Positions 50,701 through 60,098 of a stretch of DNA of 64,000 nt are shown here, in pieces (position 1 is the first letter of the stretch; every line of letters begins with the position of its first letter). The notes below the pieces were generated by a model. The model worked only from the letters and a program-made list of their open reading frames with translations, made no database searches and was not told where the DNA came from. The DNA is from Nematostella vectensis (taxonomy: Eukaryota; Cnidaria; Anthozoa; Actiniaria; Edwardsiidae), in assembly GCF_932526225.1 (NCBI RefSeq), contig NC_064043.1, positions 3,059,501 through 3,123,500 of the forward strand, in the 5' to 3' direction. A program made the translations under genes and the position numbers.

Positions 50701-51688
50701 TGCAAATATTTTTTTAAGCATCTCAGTTACTCGCTTGAATCAGTCGATGGAAATAGATTCTTTACGTGAGTCGGTATTAAGCGGGAGCATAAAATGGCGG
50801 CGTGATTGGCCTTGTCTATTTGGGTGCGGAATGGTAATCTCTAGGCGGAAACAAGATGGTAATCATCTACAACTCTTTGTTGTTCGTTTCGCATTGTTTA
50901 CTCTGATTTTTGTTGTTTTAGCAATGCAATGGATCAAAATCACTATCTTATTTTCTTCAAGATTGTACTAACAGATCTCAACATGCGCACTTGATCGTAT
51001 TTAGAATATTAGATTGTGCAATATAAAGTAATATTTACATTGTTATTGGCGTGACCCTTAAAACTGTGTTATAATACATCTCTTACAGTCGTATCACCAG
51101 CCTTACCAAGTGCCAACTTCGTCGCAAGAATCACCCATCCCTACAGATATCCGAAACACCGATCGCACTGCTCACACCCCTCAGCAGTCACAGCCAACTC
51201 CCCAGCCGCACCAGCACCAACAACAACAGCAGCAGCCTCACCATCAGATCCATCTCACCCAACCGCACTTCCAGGCTCAGTTTCAGCCCCCAAACGGTCA
51301 GCAGACGTGGCGGGGGCCTAGGCCTCACTTTAGCTCCAACAACAAGCAGTACTACAGTAGCGGGCAGCACGGAGGCTCGCCCCAAGCTCCCAGGCCCTCG
51401 TTCCATCAAAACACGGGAAATCTGCGCCAGCAGCACTTTAACCAGAAGCCAAGACGATCACAATCCAAAGGCCACCGCAATGAACAATTCATGCCCCACT
51501 ATAACTCCGCATCCTCTAACCTACTTGTCAATCATTCTCAGGCAATGGGAGCACCTCCCCAGGGGAGTTATTACTCTGTAGCTGGTGATCAGAGTAAGGG
51601 ACAGGGCGATGTTTACGCCCCGAGCCCTCAACCCCTCTATGGATATCAACACCAGGCACCAGGCACCACAAGACCGCAGTACAACTAG
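35772..51688 (+). CDS. OTUD4: OTU-domain deubiquitinase, OTUD4-like, 20 exons, complete
   Basis: OTU-family cysteine protease that removes ubiquitin chains; vertebrate OTUD4 also acts as a scaffold in DNA repair, innate signalling and RNA granules. Exons: 35772-35936, 36923-37006, 37101-37198, 37647-37801, 38257-38454, 38726-38961, 39247-39333, 39836-39861, 40197-40243, 40793-40882, 40997-41058, 41142-41165, 41490-41603, 44846-45004, 45297-46248, 47721-47782, 48128-48356, 49516-49559, 50123-50257, 51089-51688. They sum to 3567 nt, 1188 aa, against 1114 in human, all in phase. The OTU domain (about 35-160) has KDGSCLFRAVSEQ with predicted catalytic D44 and C47, and NGNHYDAVY with H150. SLVYELLYNNVF follows as in the family. 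Exons 6-9 form a Tudor-like segment (FRNGDKC to VYVHELKERLTVPIQCLKP). Exon 13 encodes an RGG-rich patch (RGRGGRGFGRRGGRFGRGR) suited to RNA binding. The C-terminal half is disordered, Gln/Pro-rich, with the conserved TVLRFFYNFGYQQ. Exon 13/14 spans the 29-bp array. Confidence 0.95.
38951..39165 (+). repeat. Tandem copies of the OTUD4 exon 6 donor edge
   Basis: A 75/76-bp unit beginning acaagtgttt, which is the last coding bases of exon 6, starts at 38951, 39027 and 39102. Only the first copy keeps the GT of the splice donor (38962-38963). The second and third have substitutions there. Confidence 0.75.
41282..41412. repeat. 45-bp C-rich tandem repeat, three copies
   Basis: The unit cttagcatattaccccccc followed by tcccccacccttaaacacc is repeated about three times in OTUD4 intron 12. 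Confidence 0.8.
41705..44735. repeat. 3-kb 29-bp minisatellite in OTUD4 intron 13
   Basis: Roughly 104 units of 29 bp (consensus acaacttatgtcttatcaca then gaacaccat). Main variants are ttgtcacag, cacaatac and ttattatag. Because 29 is not a multiple of three, the consensus reads through all three plus frames and gives a 29-residue period. Only the ttattatag variant introduces stops. The array ends 110 bp before exon 14. Confidence 0.97.
47262..47635. repeat. Two short tandem repeats in OTUD4 intron 15
   Basis: A block of about 52 bp beginning gcacacttttgttggtcaac occurs twice (47266-47365). It is followed by three or four looser copies of a segment with ttggacttgtaaacatgtct and ttttccctat (47440-47630). 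Confidence 0.6.
48351..49375. repeat. 57-bp minisatellite carrying the OTUD4 exon 17 splice donor
   Basis: Eighteen units of 57 bp. The first overlaps the end of exon 17 (gcagG|GTAAGTG at 48353-48363) and the last begins near 49320. Sixteen units keep GGTAAGTG. Unit 2 reads GGTAAGGG and unit 15 reads GGCTAAGTG. Each unit also has a tccacag acceptor-like tract about 23 bp later. The minus-strand open frames (19-residue period) arise because 57 is divisible by three. Confidence 0.95.
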
Positions 51689-53900
51689 GGATCCCATGCA
51701 ATCTGCCTCATTAATGACGTAACGCCACGGAGGTGACCCTACCCAAACCACTGTGTTCCTTTTTGTAAGAGAAATTTCAACAAAAGTTTTCGAGCTATAT
51801 ATACATCGAAACATGTAACCTGAACAATCAAGTGGTTCAATGGTTGCCTTATGTGAGAACATACGAACAACTGGAGAGCACCGTACATCACATAGGTAAA
51901 CAATGCCCTTGTGAAACTTAATCAAAATGCCACGCAGTTACTTTGCAAGTTTTCGCGCCTAAACCTTGTAGTTACCGGATCATCACACCAGATAACCAAA
52001 TATGGTGTGCGGTGCTTGTGACTCCTCAATTTGTGCTATCAGTTTTGAACAGCGCCAACATTGCTGGCCCGGTGAATAGACCACTTGCATTGAGAAATCA
52101 CGTGATTTTTGTATAGCAAACTCGCCTTTAGATAAGCACAGAAATGGCTGTGGCCGTCATGCCAGAAAACGACAAAAAATATATTTTAATAAAAGCCTTT
52201 CTCGCTGGTTTGGAAGCACAGAATGACTTCACATTTCGACTGAGCGAGCTTGTTTATCAATGCTAGGCAATGTCGGTGCTGTTTTTACCGAGCTTTCTCC
52301 CTTCGTTTCACTTCCATGTCACTTCCGTGCTATTTTGTCGGCTCAAGATTGTGTTGTGTTAGGCAATTATTTTTTCCTCGGTTATTATGGGGATGGGGGA
52401 GGGTGATATCGAAGTGTATATGATTTAGTTTTTCCTTTTCATAAAACTTCGAACGAGATACAAAAAGTTGTTTCACAATTTTTGCTTGATGGTGGTTTTC
52501 TAGAAATCTGAAAATGCGTTGGTTCTTTTTGAAAAGAAACGTTTCCTTTTTTTAGTTTTCAAGCCAACATACAGAACATGAATATGTTTCCAAATACGGC
52601 AACATATAGCACATAGAATATGTTTCCTAATAAGGCAAATAGACATGTATTTATCTATGCAGCACTGAAAGCACATCCTTTGAATTAGATTGTGTTTTTT
52701 TTGTACGTTTAATGCTGCTGTATTACTGCATTTTATTGCGGTTGTGATAGCACAGATTTATGCCAGAAATCGCCTGGTTTACCAGACGTTTTGCCAGACG
52801 CTTGTAGAAGTCTGGTAAATCAGGCAAAGCAGAACTAGACAGATGTTAATTCTCATTTGGGCACTGGTGCCATATGTCCCAAAAATATGTTGAAAAATTA
52901 TAAAGAAATGACCTGAAGAGGCGAGGCGTTGCAACCATCTCCCCCCCCCCCCCCAAAAAAAAAAACATTGGGGCCTGCTACATCTCTGAAAACATTATTA
53001 AGTATTAAATTGGTTTAACGTTTGTTTTTGTTTGTGAGAGAGTTGACACCAAACAAATCGAGTGCAGTATCTGTTTGAGTGCTTTTCTTGTAAAAACTTC
53101 AAAACGCGGAATATTCTTAAAAATATAATTTTTTTGAGCTTATTTTTTTAGGAGGCTTCTAATTTGAAAGTATTCCTGAAAAATGTGTCTTATATATACA
53201 CGAAAAAATCATAGCAAGGTTGGGAAGGAAAATAATGGGATAAATGGAATATGGGATGGATAATGGGAAATATTGAATTTATATGAATTTATTAACCTTC
53301 CCTTTAAGTCATACTACACTCCTAGTTGATATGTTAAGAAAAGTTATTATGAGATCCTTAGATTTGGTGACTTATGGTTAGGATGATTGTCCTATTGACC
53401 TTTTGAGAAGGGGGGATTGTGGAGATTCCTGTTGTGTTAGTTTATGCCATAAAAATTCCAACAATCCTTGTATTATGTTACTCTGAACCACTTCAGAACA
53501 TTGGTAAGTGTGTGTGATGGAAAGCATCTCAAGACCACGCCTGTCTGTTTGGTGAAGCTTAAATATTTAATGTCTGTTGGAGTTTAGTCAATGTAAATAG
53601 TAGTTTGCTTGTATTTTCGTCGTTTGTCACACTTGTAGTCTTTGGGAAATTTTATGTTATTTGTCATTACTTATTTTATATAAAAACATCAATAACAAGA
53701 AAAAAAGGTGTTAAATATTATTAACTAAATCGCCAAGTGATTGCAAATTTGTTCATGCTGTCTGTCACTGACATTTGTCTGCTTTTTGTTTTATTGTTTT
53801 TAAGTGCTACCTGCTTGTAACTCTAGCAACGTTATTGGTAAAATCCCAACCAATAAATTTCATTTAAAAAACTGCTAAGAATTTTAGTTTTTTATTTTAT
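51689..53900 (+). other. OTUD4 3' UTR and downstream region
   Basis: No further coding sequence seen. An AATAAA at 52188-52193, 500 nt past the stop, is the nearest good polyadenylation signal. Another AATAAA occurs near 53852. A 17-bp imperfect hairpin is at 52772-52825. Homopolymer C and A runs lie near 52940-52970. Confidence 0.5.
52188..52193 (+). promoter_or_regulatory. AATAAA polyadenylation signal candidate for OTUD4
   Basis: Canonical hexamer 500 nt after the TAG at 51686-51688. Confidence 0.45.
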
Positions 53901-53944
53901 TTTGTGGTCTGTGGTAAATTTAAACCGATCAAAGCAATCGTCCA

Positions 53945-54945
53945 TACGCCCATATATCATGCCAAGCACCCAGATGTTCCCATCATGCCAAGCACCCAGA
54001 TATTCCCATCATGCCAAGCACCCAGATATTCCCATCATGCCACGCACCCAGATATCATTCCCATCATGCCACGCACCCAGATATTCCCATCATGCCACGC
54101 ACCCAGATATCATTACCATCATGCCACGCACCCAGATATTCCCATCATGCAAAGCACCCAGATACTCCCATCATGCCACGCACCCAGATATAATTCCCAT
54201 CAAGCCAAGTACCCAGATATTCCCATCATGCCACGCGCCCAGATATTCCCATCATGCCAAGCACCCAGATATCATTCCCATCATGCCAAGCACCCGGATA
54301 TTCCCATCATGCCAAGCACCCGGATATTCCCATCATGCCAAGCACCCAGATATTCCCATCATGCCACGCACCCAGATATTCCCATCATGCCACGCACCCA
54401 GATATTCCCATCATGCAAAGCACCCAGATATTCCCATCATGCAAAGCACCCAGATATTCCCATCATGCAAAGCACCCAGATACTCCCATCATGCCACGCA
54501 CCCAGATATCATTCCCATCAAGCCAAGTACCCAGATATTCCCATCATGCCACGCGCCCAGATGTTCCCATCATGCCAAGCACCCAGATATCATTCCCATC
54601 ATGCCAAGCACTCAGATATTCCCATCATGACAAGCACTCAGATATTCCCATCATGCCACGCACCCAGATATCATTCCCATCATGCCACGCACCCAAATAT
54701 CAATCCCATCATGACAAGCACCCAGATACCATTCCCATCATGCCACGCACCCAGATACCATTTCCATCATGCCACGCACCCAGATACCATTCCCATCATG
54801 CCACGCACCCAGATACCATTTCCATCATGCCACGCACCCAGAAATTCCCATCATGCCACGCACCCAGATACCATTTCCATCATGCCACGCACCCAGATAT
54901 CATTCCCATCATGCCTCGCACCCAGATATTCCCATCATGCCATAC
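53945..54945. repeat. 26/29-bp minisatellite downstream of OTUD4
   Basis: About 37 units built on cccatcatgccacgcaccca followed by gatatt, with 29-bp variants gaining a cat triplet. Open frames in all three plus frames are repeat artefacts. Intergenic, about 2.3 kb beyond the OTUD4 stop. Confidence 0.95.
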
Positions 54946-55199
54946 AAAGGTAGTGGGTGTTTGCCAAGGGGAGTAATTTTCTTGTTAGCTTCTTGCAGAA
55001 TGTTTAACAGTTTAAGGTAAAACACATCATTAGAGCCTTTATTTCCAGCCGTCTTTAGGCCAACGGACAGTCGGCTTACGGAAACGAGAATGAAATCTAG
55101 GGAACCCCAGAAAGAGACAAATCGGTACGATAAGGATTTCTCGAAACCATAAGATTGGTATCTCAAACCGCCAAAAGAACGTGGGAAGTACTCAACTAG

Positions 55200-55570
55200 C
55201 AGTTGTACCTTTTGATGTGAGCAAGGAATGAAGATATTTAGAAAAAAAAAGCGCTTTTTTATTTCTACCATTTCATGACGCTTTGTACAAAGACACAGTT
55301 GCAAATCAAGACCTATAAAAGCGAAAAAAAATATATCAGGAGAACCCCCATTATCCTTAAAACACTGAGATAGACATTTTTAAAACATGGCTAAACAAAG
55401 ACTGAGTAAAAGGAATACGAACAAGCACGTAAAAAATAGCGAAAAATCTCACCTTTGTTTTCCCGTACTCGGACAACGCGAAAACATGAAGTTTGCCGTA
55501 GTAGAAAGGCCGGCTACGGCAGGAAATGAAAGCTCCTTCGCGGGTTTCCCCTGCGCGCATGCGCAGTATT
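55200..55570 (-). other. Possible short two-exon transcript with CpG-type promoter
   Basis: On the minus strand, a GC-rich segment (55500-55600) with TTCCGG-like sites precedes an ATG. A GTGAGA donor follows near 55451, then an acceptor (TTTTATAG) near 55315 and an AATAAA near 55255. One frame reads through the junction for roughly 50 residues (ending CVFVQSVMKW), with no family recognised. It may be a non-coding transcript or a chance arrangement. Confidence 0.25.
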
Positions 55571-55903
55571 GCACAACCTCATTTCCGGTTGCCGTAGCGT
55601 CCCCAAATCCGTCGGTGCTAAAAGTCCCTATAAATTATACAACGACAGCCGTAAATCGCGCGCTCTGATTGGTCAAGTGTCCATGAGTAATTAGAGGACA
55701 CACGAGCGCCCAAAATTACATGGATTTTTTTAACAGAACGACTGCGAGGACAGCAAGAAGTCTTAAATTTAGTAAATGAGGCATACAGCTTTGTTTATGT
55801 GGTTATTTTACAATTCTTTTTTCATATATCTATATAATAACGGATATTATTTCTGCTACCAGCTGGTTCCTCAATCCTTTTTCCTCTGGAATTCTTCGGA
55901 AGA

Positions 55904-55909
55904 TTTATT
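55904..55909 (-). promoter_or_regulatory. AATAAA polyadenylation signal candidate for the GPCR
   Basis: TTTATT on the plus strand, about 120 nt beyond the GPCR stop at 56030-56032. Confidence 0.5.
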
Positions 55910-56029
55910 TTTCCTTGAACGGCCAGTCAGATATCAAATGGTCGGTCACTCAAAATGGTCTAACTTACTAGAGCTCTCTAAAAATAATCTACTGAAGCCG
56001 AATGTTTATGCAAACAAGTAGATGTGTTA

Positions 56030-57295
56030 TCACAGATCCGTTTGGAACGTCGAGTTTTCAAATTCCATAATCACGCTTCCACTGTCGGGGTCCCAATTCA
56101 TTGGGGACGAGGATCGTTCGATTCCCACAATCCTGATCTCCAGGATATTTCTTCCCCTCCCCTTAATCCATCTAGCAGATCCCTCCCTTGGGTCATAAAA
56201 TTCCTTTTTTCCAACGTTTAAATCTCGCATCGGGTTATTTCCATTGGTCTGGTAGTTTCGGAGTTTTGGGCTGTTGATCTCGTCGTTTGGGAGTCTTGGG
56301 CTGTTGACCTGTTTCTCGTATACGGTGTAAGCCTGACGAATTCTTTGCTGATGTTGAGGATGGTGGTTCATGACACACCGACACGCCATTTTGAACCCAT
56401 CCCTGTAATTTTGATTAAAAAGAGCGTAAAGGTAAGGATTCGCCGCGCTGTTCCCATGACCAAGGAAAAGCGATACAAAGTACAAAGCAGTGTTGCTGGT
56501 ATCAGGACAAAAGGGAGCGAAAAAACTTATGAAGCTAAAAACATGTAATGGTAGCCATGAAAATGTAAACAACATTATAACAGTTATCAGCATTTTGATA
56601 ACTTTTTTGCGTGAGACTTCGTTTTTTGAGCTCGCTGAAGGGATGACTTCCCCGATTCGCCTTCTTCGCCAAAGTTTTCTGACAATGATTGCGTAAAGGA
56701 CCGCCATAGTTAGCATCGGGACAGCATACAACATGACAAACAGTACAACCGTGTAGTCACGAGGGGCCGTCTTGGCGTCAAAGGCCGGTGTCCAGTCCTC
56801 AGTACACTGGTTGTTATGAACTTTAGTAGCGTAAATCAGAGGTGCCATTATCCCAAGGGAAAGAGACCATATTAGCATGATAATAGTCTTTGCCGTCTTG
56901 AAGCTCATTCTTGGGCGAAACGGGAAAATAATAGCGACGAAACGGTCCTTTGTTATAGCTAACAGTGTTAACACTGAGCTACCCACGGAAACACTTTGAA
57001 GGTACACCACTAGTTTACACAGAACCGTACCAAACATCCACTCAGTCGTGTACAACTCGGTGATTTGATGAGGCATGCCAAGGAAGGTTATGAGGAGATC
57101 GCTTGCGGCCAGATTTGCGATGAACAGATTGGTGACGCTTTTCATGTGTCTGTTCCGACACACCGTGAATATAACGACAGTGTTACCGACCAGGGACAAG
57201 GCGATGATCGTGGCGTAAGCTAATGTCTTACAAACCTTCTCAGGTTGAGTGTAGACATGCGGAATACATCCCGATGAAGTATTCTCGCTGGCCAT
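56030..57295 (-). CDS. Rhodopsin-class (class A) G protein-coupled receptor, neuropeptide-receptor-like, intronless
   Basis: A 421-aa seven-helix plasma-membrane receptor. Class A landmarks are in order: GN at 37-38 in TM1, LAASD 62-66 in TM2, C93 at the top of TM3 with partner C164 in loop 2, DRF 117-119 (a variant of DRY), FTFSWLP 243-249 in TM6, and NPYLY 286-290 in TM7. Palmitoylation-type cysteines lie at 305 and 307, and there is one N-glycosylation site at N5. Overall texture resembles the neuropeptide FF / QRFP / galanin-tachykinin-like group: CKLVVYLQSVSVGSSVLTL in TM3, and an ITKDRF helix end. The ligand is therefore probably a short peptide, but no orthologue is assigned. The tail (310-421) is long and polar. 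The start is the first ATG. Intronless structure is common in expanded cnidarian receptor sets (known of the group, not shown here). Confidence 0.93.
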   Translation of the reverse strand: MASENTSSGCIPHVYTQPEKVCKTLAYATIIALSLVGNTVVIFTVCRNRHMKSVTNLFIANLAASDLLITFLGMPHQITELYTTEWMFGTVLCKLVVYLQSVSVGSSVLTLLAITKDRFVAIIFPFRPRMSFKTAKTIIMLIWSLSLGIMAPLIYATKVHNNQCTEDWTPAFDAKTAPRDYTVVLFVMLYAVPMLTMAVLYAIIVRKLWRRRRIGEVIPSASSKNEVSRKKVIKMLITVIMLFTFSWLPLHVFSFISFFAPFCPDTSNTALYFVSLFLGHGNSAANPYLYALFNQNYRDGFKMACRCVMNHHPQHQQRIRQAYTVYEKQVNSPRLPNDEINSPKLRNYQTNGNNPMRDLNVGKKEFYDPREGSARWIKGRGRNILEIRIVGIERSSSPMNWDPDSGSVIMEFENSTFQTDL

Positions 57296-60098
57296 TTCCG
57301 TGCCCTTTCTACGCGTATCTGGGTGTCTTTACTGACTGCTTGTTATTTCATAACCCTCATAACCTGGACTTAGCCAACATGTTACTTGTGTAATGAGAAT
57401 CCCGAGTTTTCCAGGAAAATTGAACGACTTAGATCACCACTCCCGGATCCTTCGTCGTAATTACCTTAAGGTATTCCAGTCGATAGTAAGTTATCCTTGT
57501 AAATAAGAAAATCCGATAATAACATCCCCTTATGTCCCTATTAGCAGATGAAGTTGTTTTCTCATGTTTGGGTGATTCCGACCTTATTAAATGGTCGTCT
57601 CAATGGTATTTGCCCAATCAAAAAAGACCGCGCTAGTCAATAAATCCTTCAAGCGTGTTAGTCTAATGCGTACTACTTTTGTTCCTTAGAGATGAAAATA
57701 AATAACTTAAGCTGTAAAAGGTTCGCTGTCAAAAGCTAGGCTCATACAAAATGCATAGGCATTTATTAACTTTCAAAAAAGTAATTACCAAAAACAAAAG
57801 ATTTCAAAACCAATATTGATCAAATAGATACATATAATAACGAATTGTGATAATATATATGTATGCAGCCTCGGTCGATATAAGCGCTAGACCTCCGGCA
57901 AGATTAATGCTTTGAAGAGGTGTTTCATTCGGCACTACTTGTGGCGAAACTGCGTGTTTCTCGTAAAAATCAAATACGTATATTTTAACATTCTTCAATT
58001 CCCTGTCAAACACCACCGTTAGCTACAAAAGTTGGATGATGACATTAAAGTACTATTTCGCAATCTCACAAACAAAATAAAAACCAGGTGATATTGAAAA
58101 AAAATGCACGTACTTTTTTTCATGTACCTTAGCCTGTACCCTAGAAGCCAAACGCTTTAAAATACTTCACTAGCAAAAAGAAAGGAAAAGAGTCCGATGC
58201 TGATCGCACAAACATGTACCATAGCCTGATGGTAGCGCGTGCGAAAGGCTGCATGTACCATTTAGTAAATGTGGAATACATCCCGATGAAGTATTCTCGC
58301 TGGTACATAAACCCTTTCTTGCGGCTGGGATATCGGCGGATGATGTCTAAGGATGCAAAATGGTAGGAAGATAAACTGTGAAATTTTGAGGATTATTGCT
58401 TTATCCTGGAAGTCAAAGGGCTAAATTACGAGGACTGAAGACTGCTAGAAGATATACATATGTCTTATTACAATTACAAAGATTTGCAGACGTTTTGTGT
58501 TTCTAACCTGTTGAATAAAGCTACAGGCCAATCTATTTATTCTTTCTCGCGCAAGTACATGCAAGTCATGTCTTGGGTAGCTAATAAATTTCTTGCATGG
58601 AGATGCGATCTTCCAGGAAAGTTCTAATAGATTTTACTAGCGATGAAAATGAAAACGCTTCGTGTGGACGCAGACCTTTTTGAAAACGGAACAAAAAGGT
58701 TGAGTTTTAATTGAGACCGGATACATGCGAAGGGGTCTAAAGATCGTCATAGAGTTTTGTAAGGGGGGGGGGAGGGGGGAGGCAAAGGTGGAGGGCTGGG
58801 TCACAGGAGTCTGTGGAGCATGTAAAACGAGGTGATTCACAGCATGTTATTCTTTTCTCTCATTTTACCCTGCAACTCCCACAACTCCTCTTCTAGATGC
58901 GTTTTTGTTTGTTTAATGTTTTCGAAGAAAATAAATAGCAAGATATAACGACAGCAAACACCCGTCGCGCTTCCCCCGTCGCGGCGCTGAATTCGGAGAC
59001 ACAGGAAGACCAGAAATAGAAAGCTGAAATGTTCATCGTTGTTAAGCTGATGTTGCGGATGCGTTGACAGAACATTTCTACATCTATGAAAGATAATCAA
59101 TTTCTATTTATTTGTCAAAGATTACGCTCCATTTTTCTTTCAGGCAATATAAATGGGTTAATTTATTGAGATCTTAATATTAGTAATGTATTGTGATAAA
59201 TAGAAGCTGTATCGTTTTGAAGAGCATGCTCAGATTCTGACTAGGAATGTTAAGGCCTTCGGTAGCAGCGGTCAGCGGGAATTTTTATTTGAGCAAGTGT
59301 GAGCCAACGGATTCCAAAGCCTTCTTCAAGTTTTTTTTTCTTCTCCAAGCGGCGAATGGGGAAAACATTGATACAAATTGTGTTTGAGGGACTACTGTCT
59401 GTACGACAGACTGTTAAGTTTCTAGGCTTTGTTTTCTATCAGTTTTTAATTGTTGCATGGTACACATAAGGGGGACCAAGAGAGCAGAATAAATCTTATG
59501 ATCTCTTAGGGGGGGTATTTGCACGACGCTGGCAAGAGGACGCGGTCTCGCGCGCGTTCGACTGCACACGCATGGAAGTCCTATGTCCATGTTCAGGACG
59601 GGATTTCATGTTTTCTTTTGGCCTCTTTAGGACGCGGAGCAAAACTCAGCGTGGCCGCGGAATCGAACATACCCGAGCCGGCGTCGTAGATCTTAAGCAT
59701 CGTGTTCCCGCTTTACCCATGGTACACTGCTAATCCCGTTCCAGGATACACCGCGCGCCTATCACAGTGGTTGAATTTAGGTATCTCTTGATGAGGTTTA
59801 ACTTTACAAGTAATCCAAGCAATACGAGATTCCTAGGCACACTTATCAAGTGATCCAAGCTTTACGAGATTTCTCGCACCTCTCACCACGGGCTTGTAAC
59901 CTCCCCTATATCGGTGCCAGAACTATATATACTTTATATATCAAATCTATAGTCATATGTCCATTATCTGCTTTGTGCGTACTTCTTATGGTGCTAACAT
60001 ACATTACTATCTGTACAATTCTAATTAGCACTGCTTCCAAACACTTCCCGCCACGTTACCGAACTCTCGTTGCGCGACGTGGTTGTTTCGTGACATTG
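57296..60098. other. Intergenic region without a supported gene
   Basis: Contains a 31-bp exact copy of the GPCR N-terminal coding segment at 58273-58303 and G/C homopolymer tracts near 58765. A GC-rich stretch at 59520-59790 has only short open frames. A 36-bp-spaced pair of atccaagc-type repeats lies near 59812-59870. Nothing else stands out. Confidence 0.55.

Noticed and set aside
53902-55020. Plus-strand frames with PRYSHHAKHPD-type repeats
   Set aside because: Three-frame openness of the 26/29-bp intergenic minisatellite; no splice or domain support.
59640-59720. tRNA-like T-arm word (reverse complement of ggaatcgaac)
   Set aside because: No matching acceptor stem, D-arm or anticodon arm at proper spacing was found on the minus strand.
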